From Prolixibacteraceae bacterium (lineage in GTDB: Bacteria > Bacteroidota > Bacteroidia > Bacteroidales > Prolixibacteraceae), in contig JANXYV010000006.1 of NCBI GenBank assembly GCA_025355875.1, forward strand, positions 1 to 35,083: 35,083 bases of DNA. Direction: 5' to 3'. The notes below the pieces were generated by a model. The model searched no databases. It was not told where the DNA came from and saw only the letters and a program-made list of their open reading frames with translations. Below, one piece after another: positions 23,629 through 31,885 of the stretch (within the stretch, counting starts at the first letter, position 1; every line of letters begins with the position of its first letter). The translations under genes were made by a program, and so were the position numbers.

Positions 23629-23658
23629 AAACCACGATTCGTCCCTGAATCGTGGTTT
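23629..23658 (-). terminator. Terminator of the sigma/anti-sigma/DUF4097 operon
   Basis: AAACCACGATTC (23629-23640) and GAATCGTGGTTT (23647-23658) form a perfect 12-bp stem with a 6-base loop. Read on the minus strand it is followed by a T-rich run, so it terminates the operon ending at 23697. Confidence 0.85.
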
Positions 23659-23696
23659 AAAATTTCCGGAATGTATTTTCCGCTTTCTTTTTTCTT

Positions 23697-24734
23697 TTAT
23701 TCTGTCAGTTTCACCCCACCATAACGGCTGGTAATTGTAACCGAACCCCCTCCATTGCCAACATTTCCGTCGAGGCTATAGGTATGGTTATCTTTGATCC
23801 GATTTCCTTTGTAACGTTCTTCTGGAAAGTTGATATCGCAATATTCACAATCCGCTTTAAGTTTGTAATTTAGATTGTTAAGGCCTAGATTTATGCCGCC
23901 ATAGCTGCTTGTGATCCTGATTTGCCCGAATTTGGGATCCACTTTACTGATCCTGACTGATCCATATCCGTTGTCAAGCTCAAAATCTCCGCTCAGTTCG
24001 CTGATTTTATAGTTAGTGTAACGCGACTGGGACTTCAGTTTGCCAAGTTCGTCAATGTTAATGGCATCATATTTCGAATCCAGTGACATGTTGGCCGTTT
24101 TGTGCAAGGTTAGCGTTGAATACTTGGTGTCGAGGGTAAGATGTTCAATTTCGTCGGCGTTCAGCTTCGAGTATTTGATCTCAATTTCAGCTTCATTGAT
24201 GGTTTCCAGATCGGCTTTTCCGTAACTGAGCGAGATTTTGACAGGGCTTCCGGCAGGCGCTTTCATTTTGCCGGCAGTCATCGACCCGTAGCTGACTTCG
24301 AACTGACCTTTGGCTTCCAAATCGTTGAGAATAAGGTTCCCATACTTATTCGTAATGCTCAGGTTCCGGTCTTTTGGTATATTGACCAGGTAATCAATCG
24401 AAAACGATTCATTGTTCCGGAAACCTTCTTCAATTTGTGTTTCAGCTCTAACCAGCGATCCGGTTTTGTCAAACTGGATCCTTATTTTTTCAAGCAGTTC
24501 TTTTGCCTTTCCTGAAGAAGCGTTGTTGATGGTAATCAGCACTTTGATGGTCATCGAATCGCCTCCCATATCATTGATTTTTACTTCGCCGAATTTGTTG
24601 TTTATTTCGAGAGAGTTTACTTCGCTCCTGAGCCAGCCTTTCCGGTATTGTTTGGTGAATTCGGATCCGGCCGCAGTGGCGAATGCAGTCGACAGGATCA
24701 GCAAGGCAATTGCAAGTTTAAATTTTGATTTCAT
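23697..24734 (-). CDS. Secreted DUF4097-type beta-repeat protein
   Basis: This 345-residue exported protein has a signal peptide (about 1-22, ending AAGS) and then a chain of short strands each closed by a Tyr-containing turn: NKYGN, SYGS, SYGK, KYSK, KYST, KYDA, RYTN, GYGS, SYGG, RYGG. This periodicity marks DUF4097/adhesin-like beta-helix proteins of unknown function. It is the third gene of an operon with an ECF sigma factor and a membrane anti-sigma-like protein; its ATG lies 17 bp inside the upstream gene. It is probably an envelope-stress or surface component controlled by that sigma factor. A terminator follows the stop. Confidence 0.8.
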   Translation of the reverse strand: MKSKFKLAIALLILSTAFATAAGSEFTKQYRKGWLRSEVNSLEINNKFGEVKINDMGGDSMTIKVLITINNASSGKAKELLEKIRIQFDKTGSLVRAETQIEEGFRNNESFSIDYLVNIPKDRNLSITNKYGNLILNDLEAKGQFEVSYGSMTAGKMKAPAGSPVKISLSYGKADLETINEAEIEIKYSKLNADEIEHLTLDTKYSTLTLHKTANMSLDSKYDAINIDELGKLKSQSRYTNYKISELSGDFELDNGYGSVRISKVDPKFGQIRITSSYGGINLGLNNLNYKLKADCEYCDINFPEERYKGNRIKDNHTYSLDGNVGNGGGSVTITSRYGGVKLTE

Positions 24735-25284
24735 GGCTTTTATTTTTTGATTGTTTTACTTCTTTTAATTTGTTGATAACGAGTGCCATTACATTCATCC
24801 GTGCCTGATAATAATCGAGCATGGCATTGATGACGCGCTCATCGTCAGGATTCGCTTTCAGGTCGACCAGGAGTTTCTGGTACATCTCGTCGAATTCTGC
24901 TTGCTCCTTTTGCATCATCACTTCATCCGACTTCGAAATCATCCCTTCTTTTTTGAGCTGATTCCATTGATTCATACCCGATTGAATGGAATTGGTGTAG
25001 TAGAATTCTACTTCGCGGTATTCCGGCGAAATAGATCCCAGGGAGAGGGTTTCGTGCTTTTCAGAAAAAAAATAGATGCGGGCCTGATTTAATGCAAGAA
25101 GCGCAAAAACTACGATGGCCGCAATTTTCAATATCAGTCCGGAATTGAATTTCGGTGAAGGTTTTGATGCCTTTCTGAGGCGTGCTTCAAATCGTTCCAG
25201 ATGCCCTTCCATTGGTTCTTCATCCTGAAAAGAAGGTCGGTTATTTAAGATTAATCTTTCCAATTCGTCGTTCATGATCGTCAT
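24718..25284 (-). CDS. Membrane anti-sigma-factor-like protein
   Basis: This 188-residue protein has a cytoplasmic N-terminus (about 1-45, with LERLILNNRPSFQDEEP), one membrane helix at about residues 46-64 (LILKIAAIVVFALLALNQ), and a C-terminal periplasmic helical domain with DEVMMQKEQAEFDEMYQKLL. It lies between the sigma-factor gene (2 bp upstream) and the DUF4097 gene (17-bp overlap). Topology and place fit an anti-sigma factor or its sensor, but I see no zinc-binding HxxxCxxC motif. Start at 25284 or three codons later (25275) cannot be separated. Confidence 0.65.
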   Translation of the reverse strand: MTIMNDELERLILNNRPSFQDEEPMEGHLERFEARLRKASKPSPKFNSGLILKIAAIVVFALLALNQARIYFFSEKHETLSLGSISPEYREVEFYYTNSIQSGMNQWNQLKKEGMISKSDEVMMQKEQAEFDEMYQKLLVDLKANPDDERVINAMLDYYQARMNVMALVINKLKEVKQSKNKSHEIKI

Positions 25285-25286
25285 TT

Positions 25287-25841
25287 TTAATTGTATTCGA
25301 ACATCTCCTCTTTGTGTAACATCTGCCTGAGCTTCAGCTTAGCCCGCAAAAATTGTGATCGTGATGAAACATTGGTTATCCCCAGAATTTGAGCTATTTC
25401 TTCATGGTCATACCCTTCAAGTAAATAGAGGCTTAAAACTACCCGGTAGCCATCCGGCAGGCGTTGAATTGCATTTTTTAGCTTGTCCAGATGGATTTCC
25501 GAAACATTGATTGAAATCGCCTCCTCGTCGGGTATCTTTTCATTCAGTTCAACGAATTTGACTTTCCTTTTCTTTAATTCGTCCAGTGAACGATTAATTA
25601 CAATTTTCTTCAGCCATGAACCAAAACTTACTTTACCTTCGTAGGTGTCGATTTTAGTAAATGCTTTCAGAAAGGCTTCCTGCATTACATCTTCAGCTTC
25701 AACTTCATTGCCAACCAAGCGTAAGCAGATGTTATACATGGGTTTATAGTACAATTTGTAAAGCTCAAACTGCGCCTTGATATCGCCTTCACGACACCGG
25801 TCAATGACATCCTGATAAATATTTTGGTACAGTGTTTCCAA
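25287..25841 (-). CDS. ECF-type RNA polymerase sigma factor
   Basis: This 184-residue sigma-70 family factor has region 2 (about 25-95: YYKPMYNICLRLVGNEVEAE, DVMQEAFLKAFTKI, GSWLKKIVINRSLDELKKR) and region 4 (about 120-175: LPDGYRVVLSLYLLEGYDHE, EIAQILGITNVSSRSQFLRA), with no region 3, as in ECF factors. It heads a three-gene operon with a membrane anti-sigma-like protein, so release from the membrane partner is the likely control. The ATG at 25841 leaves a 77-bp divergent spacing to the CDF exporter gene. Confidence 0.92.
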   Translation of the reverse strand: METLYQNIYQDVIDRCREGDIKAQFELYKLYYKPMYNICLRLVGNEVEAEDVMQEAFLKAFTKIDTYEGKVSFGSWLKKIVINRSLDELKKRKVKFVELNEKIPDEEAISINVSEIHLDKLKNAIQRLPDGYRVVLSLYLLEGYDHEEIAQILGITNVSSRSQFLRAKLKLRQMLHKEEMFEYN

Positions 25842-25918
25842 CTATTTGCCTGGTTTTCTGTTTCAAAGACGAAGGCTGAAATACAAATGTTGCATGAGCC
25901 CGAAAAATTTCTTTATTT

Positions 25919-26818
25919 ATGCCCGAAAATACGAATCTGATGGAACATGATTACCAACATACCGGACGGAATCTGGCAATAACCGTTATTTTGAATGGAA
26001 TCATCACCCTGGCTCAGTTTACCGGGGGAATTATCTCCGGAAGTTTGGCCCTGCTTTCTGATGCCCTGCACAATTTGAGCGATGTCATTTCGGTGATTTT
26101 GGCCTGGTTGGCTCACCGGATCGGATTGCGTCCGCAAACCCAGAAATCAACTTTTGGCTACAAACGGGCCGAAATCCTTGCTGCATTTATTAATGCCATC
26201 ACGCTGATAGCCATTTCAATATATATCCTGATTGAAGCAGTGAAACGATTCCTGAATCCGAAGGAAGTTGATTTTCGCTGGATGCTGGCTCTTGGAATTC
26301 TTGGCGTAATCGCAAATGGACTATCAGTTTTGATACTTCAGCGAAACAAGGAAGAAAACCTGAACATCCGGGCGGCTTACCTTCATCTGATCGGTGATGC
26401 GCTGACTTCTGTTGCTGTCGTTATTGGCTCTGTATTTATCTGGCTTTTTAAAATATTCTGGATCGATCCGCTGGTAACCGTGCTGATAAGCGTCTATATA
26501 TTCATCCATACTTTCCAGATCCTGAAAGAAAGCGTTGGCATCCTGATGCAGTTTTCACCTCCTGAAATCGACCAGCTTCAGCTTGTTCTTGTACTTCAGG
26601 AAATACCTGAAATCAGAAGTGTCCATCACATCCATTTATGGCAATTGTCAGATCATCAGATCAATTTTGAAGCACATTTGGTATTGGCTGAAAATATCCG
26701 GGTTTCTGAAACCAATGCTATTGCAATCAATGCAAAACGAATACTGAGCAGTCGTTTCGGAATTAGCCATACTACTTTTCAGTATGAATATTCTTCGGGT
26801 GAAGGATGTGATTGTTGA
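25919..26818 (+). CDS. Cation diffusion facilitator (zinc/metal exporter)
   Basis: This 299-residue CDF transporter has six membrane helices (about 18-38, 44-64, 85-106, 121-139, 158-176, 180-197) and a cytoplasmic ferredoxin-like C-domain (about 205-299). The metal site is visible as H51-x3-D55 in TM2 (SDALHNLSD) and H156-x3-D160 in TM5 (HLIGDALTS), the HxxxD pair typical of zinc-transporting CzcD/ZitB-like members. It exchanges cytoplasmic metal for protons. The C-terminus ends GEGCDC, a possible extra metal ligand cluster. It is divergent from the sigma operon and probably unrelated to it. Confidence 0.92.
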   Translation: MPENTNLMEHDYQHTGRNLAITVILNGIITLAQFTGGIISGSLALLSDALHNLSDVISVILAWLAHRIGLRPQTQKSTFGYKRAEILAAFINAITLIAISIYILIEAVKRFLNPKEVDFRWMLALGILGVIANGLSVLILQRNKEENLNIRAAYLHLIGDALTSVAVVIGSVFIWLFKIFWIDPLVTVLISVYIFIHTFQILKESVGILMQFSPPEIDQLQLVLVLQEIPEIRSVHHIHLWQLSDHQINFEAHLVLAENIRVSETNAIAINAKRILSSRFGISHTTFQYEYSSGEGCDC

Positions 26819-26857
26819 AATACTTTCCGGAGAAATAAATCCGGAATTTATAAGCCA

Positions 26858-26865
26858 TATATTTG
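26858..26865 (+). promoter_or_regulatory. -7 element before the small membrane-protein gene
   Basis: TATATTTG (26858-26865) matches TAnnTTTG. Transcription would start near 26872, about 49 bases before the ATG at 26921. A frame from 26867 would begin at the -7 element itself, so it is rejected as start. No clear -33 element is seen. Confidence 0.4.
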
Positions 26866-26920
26866 AATGGTCTTTACGCACTTTCAAAGGCGCGTCTATT
26901 TAGGAAATAGTTTGAGAAAT

Positions 26921-27496
26921 ATGGAATTTTACGAAAGATATCAAAACCATACTGACGGACAGATTCTGGAAATCCTGAAGAATCGCAAAGACTATCAGGA
27001 AGCTGCAGCAGAGGCTGCAATCAGGATTGCAATCGAGCGGCAATTAATAAATTCCGAGCAGGATTTGTTCTCTTCTGAATTTCAGAATGTTAAGTCAAAT
27101 GGCAATAAACTCTTCCCTGAATTATCGAATGCTTATCATCGGCAAAGGCTTGTTGCCAGCATATTCCGCTTTTTATATATCTTATCATTTCTACCAGCGG
27201 TTTTTGGATTTATTAATTATGTCAATGGCCAACTGCCTTTATCCTTCCTTGCCTTTGGAGTTGCATCAATTTGGTTCCTGCTAAGCTTCCTTTTATTTAA
27301 AAATCAAAATGTTGTATTCTTTATTCCATTGATTTTTATGCTATTTTCAGTCTCTGCATTCATCGGAGTAAAGATATTTACCCATACACCCTTTATAATC
27401 TGGAATCTGGTTTTGCTCCTGATAGTTACCTTGATAGTGGTATACTTGTTATTATTTCTGAAAAAGCTGATTCAATACAACGCTGAAACGAAATAA
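26921..27496 (+). CDS. Membrane protein of unknown function with a repeat-type N-terminal motif
   Basis: This 191-residue protein is not recognised as a named family. Residues about 1-40 carry a pattern often seen at the N-terminus of Bacteroidota membrane proteins (YERYQNHTDGQILEILKNRK, then DYQEAAAEAAIRIAIERQLI), a short helical hairpin of unknown role. Residues about 76-185 hold four membrane helices (about 78-98, 101-123, 127-148, 155-180). The ATG at 26921 is chosen over 26867 because of the promoter position and because the motif normally begins near the N-terminus. It lies between a metal exporter and a GIN-domain gene with no clear link to either. Confidence 0.65.
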   Translation: MEFYERYQNHTDGQILEILKNRKDYQEAAAEAAIRIAIERQLINSEQDLFSSEFQNVKSNGNKLFPELSNAYHRQRLVASIFRFLYILSFLPAVFGFINYVNGQLPLSFLAFGVASIWFLLSFLLFKNQNVVFFIPLIFMLFSVSAFIGVKIFTHTPFIIWNLVLLLIVTLIVVYLLLFLKKLIQYNAETK

Positions 27497-27500
27497 AACT

Positions 27501-27528
27501 CCTGTTCAAAATCCATTTTGAAATCAGG
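27501..27528 (+). other. Palindrome after the membrane-protein gene
   Basis: TTCAAAAT (27505-27512) and ATTTTGAA (27515-27522) are perfect inverted arms, flanked by CCTG (27501-27504) and CAGG (27525-27528) with two unpaired bases. No T-run follows. It may end the upstream transcript weakly or bind a regulator. Confidence 0.35.
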
Positions 27529-27607
27529 ATAATCCTTAAATGTCCTGTTTCACCTAAGGAAATCTGGTATTCATCGATAAGAAAATGTCATAGACTGTCA
27601 GTTTTGA

Positions 27608-27615
27608 TAGCTTTG
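27608..27615 (+). promoter_or_regulatory. -7 element of the GIN-domain gene
   Basis: TAGCTTTG (27608-27615) matches TAnnTTTG and lies 32 bases before the ATG at 27648. The -33 region has no good TTG at the expected distance. Confidence 0.4.
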
Positions 27616-27647
27616 GGTCAAAATAAATACTTTCTAAAACTGAAATC

Positions 27648-28367
27648 ATGTATCTTCTCCGAATAAGCAGTTTGATTTTTTCATTGGGCCTGATGGTTTC
27701 CAGACTTTTTGCCAGTCCGGTCATACCATTTCAACAAAATCTGGATGACTCTGACATCCGAAGCTACCAGGTTCAGCCATTTACCAAAATTCATCTCGAG
27801 GGAACATTTAAAGTGATTCTTGAACAAGGAACTCAGCCAGGACTTCGAATCAAAACCGACGAAGGTAATTTTAAGTATATCGACGTAAATTCTGATTCAC
27901 AATCGCTTGGCCTAAAGATCACTAAAAAGCACTTTGATTTTGATGAACTGATCCTATACATTTCGTTTAAAGATCTCGAAGAATTGTATATAGAAGGTGG
28001 CATAAGTCTTGAAACAAAAGGGTATGTTGATTTGAAAGATTTTTTCCTTCATGCTGAAGGGGGCGCAAACATTGAAATGAATCTGAAAGCCAATAAAGTC
28101 AAGGTGGTAGGGCAAGGAGGTATGAAACTTGAATTTGATGGTATTGCTGATGAGTTGGACGCTTCGTTGTCGGGGGCAGCATATTTGAACGCGATTGATT
28201 TAAAAACAAAAAAAACAGATATCAAAATTGAAGGAGTAGGAGCGGGAAGTGTTTATGCAACTGATGAACTGAATGCCAGAATCAGTGGTGTAGGTAAAAT
28301 ACGGTATAAAGGTGATCCAAAAGTCTTCAAAAATATTGAAGGTATAGGATTGGTATCAAATGATTAG
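27648..28367 (+). CDS. Secreted GIN-domain (DUF2807) protein
   Basis: This 239-residue exported protein has a signal peptide (about 1-23) and then a single beta-helix of the 'head GIN domain' type (DUF2807): it opens with QVQPFTKIHLEGTFKVILEQ, which matches the family start (F..I...G.F.V.l.qG), and continues with repeating strands (LEELYIEGGISLETKGYVDL, LDASLSGAAYLNAIDL, INGAGS-like GVGAGSVYATDELNARISG). The function of the family is unknown; surface or periplasmic adhesin-like roles are suggested. It resembles in style, not in sequence, the DUF4097 protein at 23697. It forms a single-gene unit with its own terminator. Confidence 0.85.
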   Translation: MYLLRISSLIFSLGLMVSRLFASPVIPFQQNLDDSDIRSYQVQPFTKIHLEGTFKVILEQGTQPGLRIKTDEGNFKYIDVNSDSQSLGLKITKKHFDFDELILYISFKDLEELYIEGGISLETKGYVDLKDFFLHAEGGANIEMNLKANKVKVVGQGGMKLEFDGIADELDASLSGAAYLNAIDLKTKKTDIKIEGVGAGSVYATDELNARISGVGKIRYKGDPKVFKNIEGIGLVSND

Positions 28368-28392
28368 AAATACATATTTGGTAAATAGCACG

Positions 28393-28421
28393 AGGGTTAT
28401 CTGTTTCGGGTAGCCCTTTTT
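28393..28421 (+). terminator. Terminator of the GIN-domain gene
   Basis: AGGGTTA (28393-28399) pairs with TAGCCCT (28411-28417, one G-U) and runs into TTTTT (to 28421), 26 bp after the stop at 28367. The rest of the 352-bp gap up to folE (28422-28704) is AT-rich; I see no gene in it. Confidence 0.75.
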
Positions 28422-28704
28422 AATTTAATAATATCCAACTACAGGAATGCGAATTTCCCGGATGTTTTAAATCTGGCAGATCATACTTCACACTGAGGAT
28501 TGCATTTGTACCTAAACATATCGGATGAATAGGTGTTTATTCAGAAAAGATGATTGCTGAATCTGTTTAAATTTGAATAAAACCATAAATGATTCAATGT
28601 CTTTAATATGAGGATTATGCAATATTTTAAAAGCTTATTTGTTTAAATAAAATTCGAAATGTTTGAACAAAATATAAGATGTACCGTTATATTCTAAAAT
28701 TAAA

Positions 28705-28711
28705 GAGGAGG
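28705..28711 (+). promoter_or_regulatory. Perfect Shine-Dalgarno before folE
   Basis: GAGGAGG (28705-28711) lies 8 bases before the folE ATG at 28720. Other genes in the window have no such motif, as usual in Bacteroidota, where start regions are AT-rich and rarely use Shine-Dalgarno pairing. It fixes the start codon and so the N-terminal extension of FolE. Confidence 0.7.
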
Positions 28712-28719
28712 ATATAAAA

Positions 28720-29454
28720 ATGAAAGTAAATGGATTTTTAAAAACCGAAACGGCAAAGACTAGTTATTTAGGTACTCGTCTTTCACGCAACAGTGATCAA
28801 AACGGTCATGATTTAATAGGTGATAACCATGTGGCAACTTCGCTGGAGACTCCCATGCGTGAAGATGCTTTTTTACTCAGTGACGAACAGAAAATGCTTT
28901 TGATTGAAGATAAATTCAGGGACATAATGAACGTTTTAGGTCTGGATTTAAATGATGATAGCTTAAACGGAACGCCGCACAGAGTAGCAAAAATGTTTGT
29001 CAAGGAAATATTTTCAGGTCTCAATCCTGAAAATAAACCCAAAATTTCGGTTTTCGAGAATAAATTCAAGTACGGTGAAATGCTCGTCGAAAAAAACATT
29101 AACTTGAATTCAACCTGCGAGCACCACTTTTTACCTATTGTGGGTAAGGCCCATGTGGCCTATGTTTCAAGTGGACAAGTTGTAGGTTTGTCAAAAATAA
29201 ACAGAGTAGTTGATTACTTCGCACGTCGTCCTCAGGTGCAGGAACGCCTGACCGTTCAGATAGCCAATGAGCTTAAACGAATCCTGAAAACAGAAGATGT
29301 TGCAGTAGTCATTGATGCCCGGCATTTGTGTGTATCATCGCGCGGTATTCAGGATGAAAGCAGTTCGACTATTACGGCTGAATACGGTGGAGTTTTTAAA
29401 GAACAAGGACGGAAAGATGAGTTTTTAAAGTATCTTTCGCTCAATGTTGCCTGA
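28720..29454 (+). CDS. folE: GTP cyclohydrolase I
   Basis: This 244-residue enzyme converts GTP to dihydroneopterin triphosphate, the first step to folate and other pterins. Core motifs: zinc ligands C133 and H136 (CEHHFLPIVGKAHVAY) and C204 (RHLCVSSRGIQDESSSTIT), with H202, VVGLSKINRVVDYFARRPQVQ (quoted as VVGLSKINRVVDYFARR) and the substrate-binding GTPHRVAKMF. An unusual N-terminal extension of about 50 residues, polar and without known motif, precedes the core (usual length about 190-220). The strong ribosome-binding site supports that start. It is followed 12 bp later by ywbE. Confidence 0.93.
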   Translation: MKVNGFLKTETAKTSYLGTRLSRNSDQNGHDLIGDNHVATSLETPMREDAFLLSDEQKMLLIEDKFRDIMNVLGLDLNDDSLNGTPHRVAKMFVKEIFSGLNPENKPKISVFENKFKYGEMLVEKNINLNSTCEHHFLPIVGKAHVAYVSSGQVVGLSKINRVVDYFARRPQVQERLTVQIANELKRILKTEDVAVVIDARHLCVSSRGIQDESSSTITAEYGGVFKEQGRKDEFLKYLSLNVA

Positions 29455-29466
29455 GATTGCAGAATC

Positions 29467-29670
29467 ATGGATGGAAGAAAACGATCGGACCTGAAAATTG
29501 GAACGTTGGTGAATATTGTTGAAAAGCATCATCAGCGCTCCGGTGAATTGACTGAAGGTTATGTGAAAGACATTCTGACCAATTCTCCAAGCCATCCACA
29601 TGGAATTAAGGTAAGGCTTGAAACAGGTGAAGTCGGACGTGTTTCTGAAATTATTGAGGAGAACGAATAG
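29467..29670 (+). CDS. ywbE: YwbE-family small protein (DUF2196)
   Basis: This 67-residue protein is one YwbE/DUF2196 domain: KIGTLVNIVEKHHQRSGELT, EGYVKDILTNSP, HPHGIKVRLETGEVGRVSEI. The small beta-barrel-like fold with conserved HPxGIKV and GxVGRV patches suggests nucleic-acid or ribosome contact, but no function is established. Length is normal. It is sandwiched closely between folE (12 bp) and the MOSC gene (25 bp), so the three are probably co-transcribed. Confidence 0.9.
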   Translation: MDGRKRSDLKIGTLVNIVEKHHQRSGELTEGYVKDILTNSPSHPHGIKVRLETGEVGRVSEIIEENE

Positions 29671-29695
29671 ACTATAGATTTTCAAAACCTTATTA

Positions 29696-30340
29696 ATGCA
29701 AGTTGTTTCGACCAACACGGGGATACCGGTCACTTTCGAATGGATGGGACAACCAATTCGAACCGGTATTTTTAAATATCAGCGAGAAGAACCTATTTTT
29801 CTTGGAGAAGAGGATGTTGTGGACGATCATGTTATTGACCGACGTTATCATGGCGGTGCCGAAAAAGCATGCTATCTTTATTCAGCCGATCATTATACGT
29901 TCTGGAAGGAAAAGTATCCAGATCTGAATTGGCAATGGGGAATGTTTGGAGAAAACCTTACTGTAATCGGACTTGATGAGTCCGAAATCAGAATTGGCGA
30001 TCGTTTTCAGATTGGTGAATCGGTAGTTCAGGTAACTCAACCCCGGCAACCTTGTTTTAAATTAGGCTTTCGCTTTGGAGATCAATCGGTGGTTGATGTT
30101 TTCTGGAAATTGCTATATCCGGGAATTTATGTCAGAATTCTTCAGGAAGGAAAGGTGAGAATTGGTGACCAAATTATCAAAATGAACCAAAACATGGAAA
30201 GTATAACGGTTAGTGAGGTGTTTTCGATATTCGATCGTAACCGTAAAAATCTAGACTTGATTCAAAAAGCTTTGCTGGAACCTTTTTTAGCAGAATCGTG
30301 CAGAAGAGATATTCAAAAAATATATGATATTGCTAAATGA
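29696..30340 (+). CDS. MOSC-domain protein (YiiM-like)
   Basis: This 214-residue protein has the MOSC beta-barrel: VIDRRYHGGAEKACYLYS (D-x2-HGG), WQWGMFGENLTVIGLDE (GENL), IRIGDRFQIGESVVQVTQPR followed by QPCFKLGFRFG. The Cys in QPRQPC is the conserved ligand thought to bind sulfur or molybdenum in MOSC proteins; YiiM-type members act in reduction of N-hydroxylated compounds. The C-terminal 60 residues (about 155-214) form the helical YiiM-type tail. Substrate here is unknown. It ends 12 bp before a convergent gene. Confidence 0.88.
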   Translation: MQVVSTNTGIPVTFEWMGQPIRTGIFKYQREEPIFLGEEDVVDDHVIDRRYHGGAEKACYLYSADHYTFWKEKYPDLNWQWGMFGENLTVIGLDESEIRIGDRFQIGESVVQVTQPRQPCFKLGFRFGDQSVVDVFWKLLYPGIYVRILQEGKVRIGDQIIKMNQNMESITVSEVFSIFDRNRKNLDLIQKALLEPFLAESCRRDIQKIYDIAK

Positions 30341-30352
30341 TTTTTTTTATTG

Positions 30353-31792
30353 TCACTTGATAATAAACAACTTGCCTAAGAAATTCTCCCTCCCTCCATC
30401 TGCTTGTACAAAGTAAATACCAGCTTTATACAGATTCAGCTTTACAATGGAGGATTGTAGTTTTATGGCTAGCACTATTTCTCCTAAAGCATTAAATACT
30501 CGCAATTCCTTCGCTCCATCAGGTACTTCTATCATACAGGTTCCGCCGGCAGGATTTGGGTAGATCTTTAAAATCCGTGTGGGATTCACTTCTTCGATAC
30601 CAGCAAAGATCGGATCAGTTTCAACCAAGGTGCCCCAGGGCTGATAACCATTGGTTGCATCAAACATATGCAACACTGAATAAGTGTATGTTGTGGGATC
30701 CAAACAATAAATAACTCCGCCGCCAAAACCAGCAACTAGCGAGAAGTCTCCGCCGAAAGTAGTCATACCGTAAAGTTTTCCATCGAAGGCAAGCATAAGT
30801 CCACCCATGGAAGGAGTACCATCTGTGCCATTGAAATCATGAATGGAAGTACATTGATGCTCAGGCACAAAACCTTTTCCAACCGTATCTGTTTGAAAAA
30901 TTGTTCCTTTCCCGAAAAGCCCGCCGGCACTGGCTTCGCCGTAAATTTTACCGAGTGGACTGATCACGAAATCAGTCAAGATTTGTGAGCCGGAGTTTTG
31001 ATTTAAAAAGCGATGGTCATTGAAATTGCCACCATTGGTATTTGTGCTAAATATCCAGCCTGTGGTTTCGCTGGTCCCGATAGAAAATGCTCCGAATATT
31101 CGTGCATTGGCTCCCTCCACAAGTGAGGCGACAGGGTAAGTTCCCTCGTAATATGCGTTGAAATCGCGGATATCGGTGTACAAATTGTTTTGAATATCAA
31201 AAGAGAACATCACACCTTCATTGAAGGTTATTCCGCCATTATAAGTGGTACCATACAATTTTCCGTTCGAAGCCTGAAGCAATCCTCCTCGTGGGTTTCG
31301 GCCCGTATTGCCTTCAAAATCATAAAGTTTGGTGTAGGTGCTGCTGGCGGGATCATATGCGAAAATCACGCCGACATTACTGATTCCACCTTCATCAGTG
31401 ACCCCGTATAAACGACCATCCTTACCCTGAATCAAAGCTGAGCGGAAAGGCTTCTTTCCATCCAAACCGTTGAAATCGTGGAGATCGGTATAGACGTTGG
31501 TATGCGGATTGAAGCGATAGATGACTCCGTTCGAAAACTTTCCGCCATTGTTGGTTGTGCCGTAAAAATTCCCATCGACTGCCATAAGCAAACGTCCATT
31601 GGCTGCAAAGCCGGTGGCTATGGCGAATGAATATACTTTCTGATATCCGCTTCCATCTGGATTGATGTGAAAGATCACTCCCACTTTATTATCGCCTCCT
31701 GAATTGGTGGTTCCCCATAACTGTTTTCCCCAACCGGCGAAACTAAATAATGAAAATCCGATGCATAATAAAAAGGTGAGTTGTTTTTTCAT
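30353..31792 (-). CDS. Secreted GloVer-repeat protein with T9SS sorting tail
   Basis: This 479-residue exported protein has a signal peptide (about 1-22), about seven tandem repeats of 45-60 residues built on LYGTTxxGG...GVIYxFxP...YTxLHDFNG (GloVer-type, beta-propeller-like), and a C-terminal type A T9SS sorting domain (about 405-479: ILKIYPNPAGGTCMIEV, LRVFNALGEIVL, LNLYKAGIYFVQ). It should cross the outer membrane by type IX secretion and be attached to the surface or released. Enzyme function is not evident; the repeats may form a binding propeller. It has its own promoter just upstream. Confidence 0.88.
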   Translation of the reverse strand: MKKQLTFLLCIGFSLFSFAGWGKQLWGTTNSGGDNKVGVIFHINPDGSGYQKVYSFAIATGFAANGRLLMAVDGNFYGTTNNGGKFSNGVIYRFNPHTNVYTDLHDFNGLDGKKPFRSALIQGKDGRLYGVTDEGGISNVGVIFAYDPASSTYTKLYDFEGNTGRNPRGGLLQASNGKLYGTTYNGGITFNEGVMFSFDIQNNLYTDIRDFNAYYEGTYPVASLVEGANARIFGAFSIGTSETTGWIFSTNTNGGNFNDHRFLNQNSGSQILTDFVISPLGKIYGEASAGGLFGKGTIFQTDTVGKGFVPEHQCTSIHDFNGTDGTPSMGGLMLAFDGKLYGMTTFGGDFSLVAGFGGGVIYCLDPTTYTYSVLHMFDATNGYQPWGTLVETDPIFAGIEEVNPTRILKIYPNPAGGTCMIEVPDGAKELRVFNALGEIVLAIKLQSSIVKLNLYKAGIYFVQADGGRENFLGKLFIIK

Positions 31793-31831
31793 ATCCTATA
31801 TTTTAGAATGCTATAATTGGAACTAATCACT

Positions 31832-31859
31832 CAAACATATTATATGTATATGCCGCAAA
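31832..31859 (-). promoter_or_regulatory. Promoter of the GloVer-repeat gene
   Basis: On the minus strand TTTG (31859-31856), a 16-bp spacer and TATGTTTG (31839-31832) fit the Bacteroidota pattern, the spacer being slightly short. Transcription would start near 31824, about 32 bases before the ATG at 31792. It separates this gene from the protease gene upstream. Confidence 0.5.
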
Positions 31860-31885
31860 TTGGATCGCTGACCCAATTCTTTGCC

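Noticed and set aside
28422-28704. A hidden gene or riboswitch in the AT-rich gap before folE
   Set aside because: No frame with start and coding character, and no pairing pattern that I recognise as a riboswitch.
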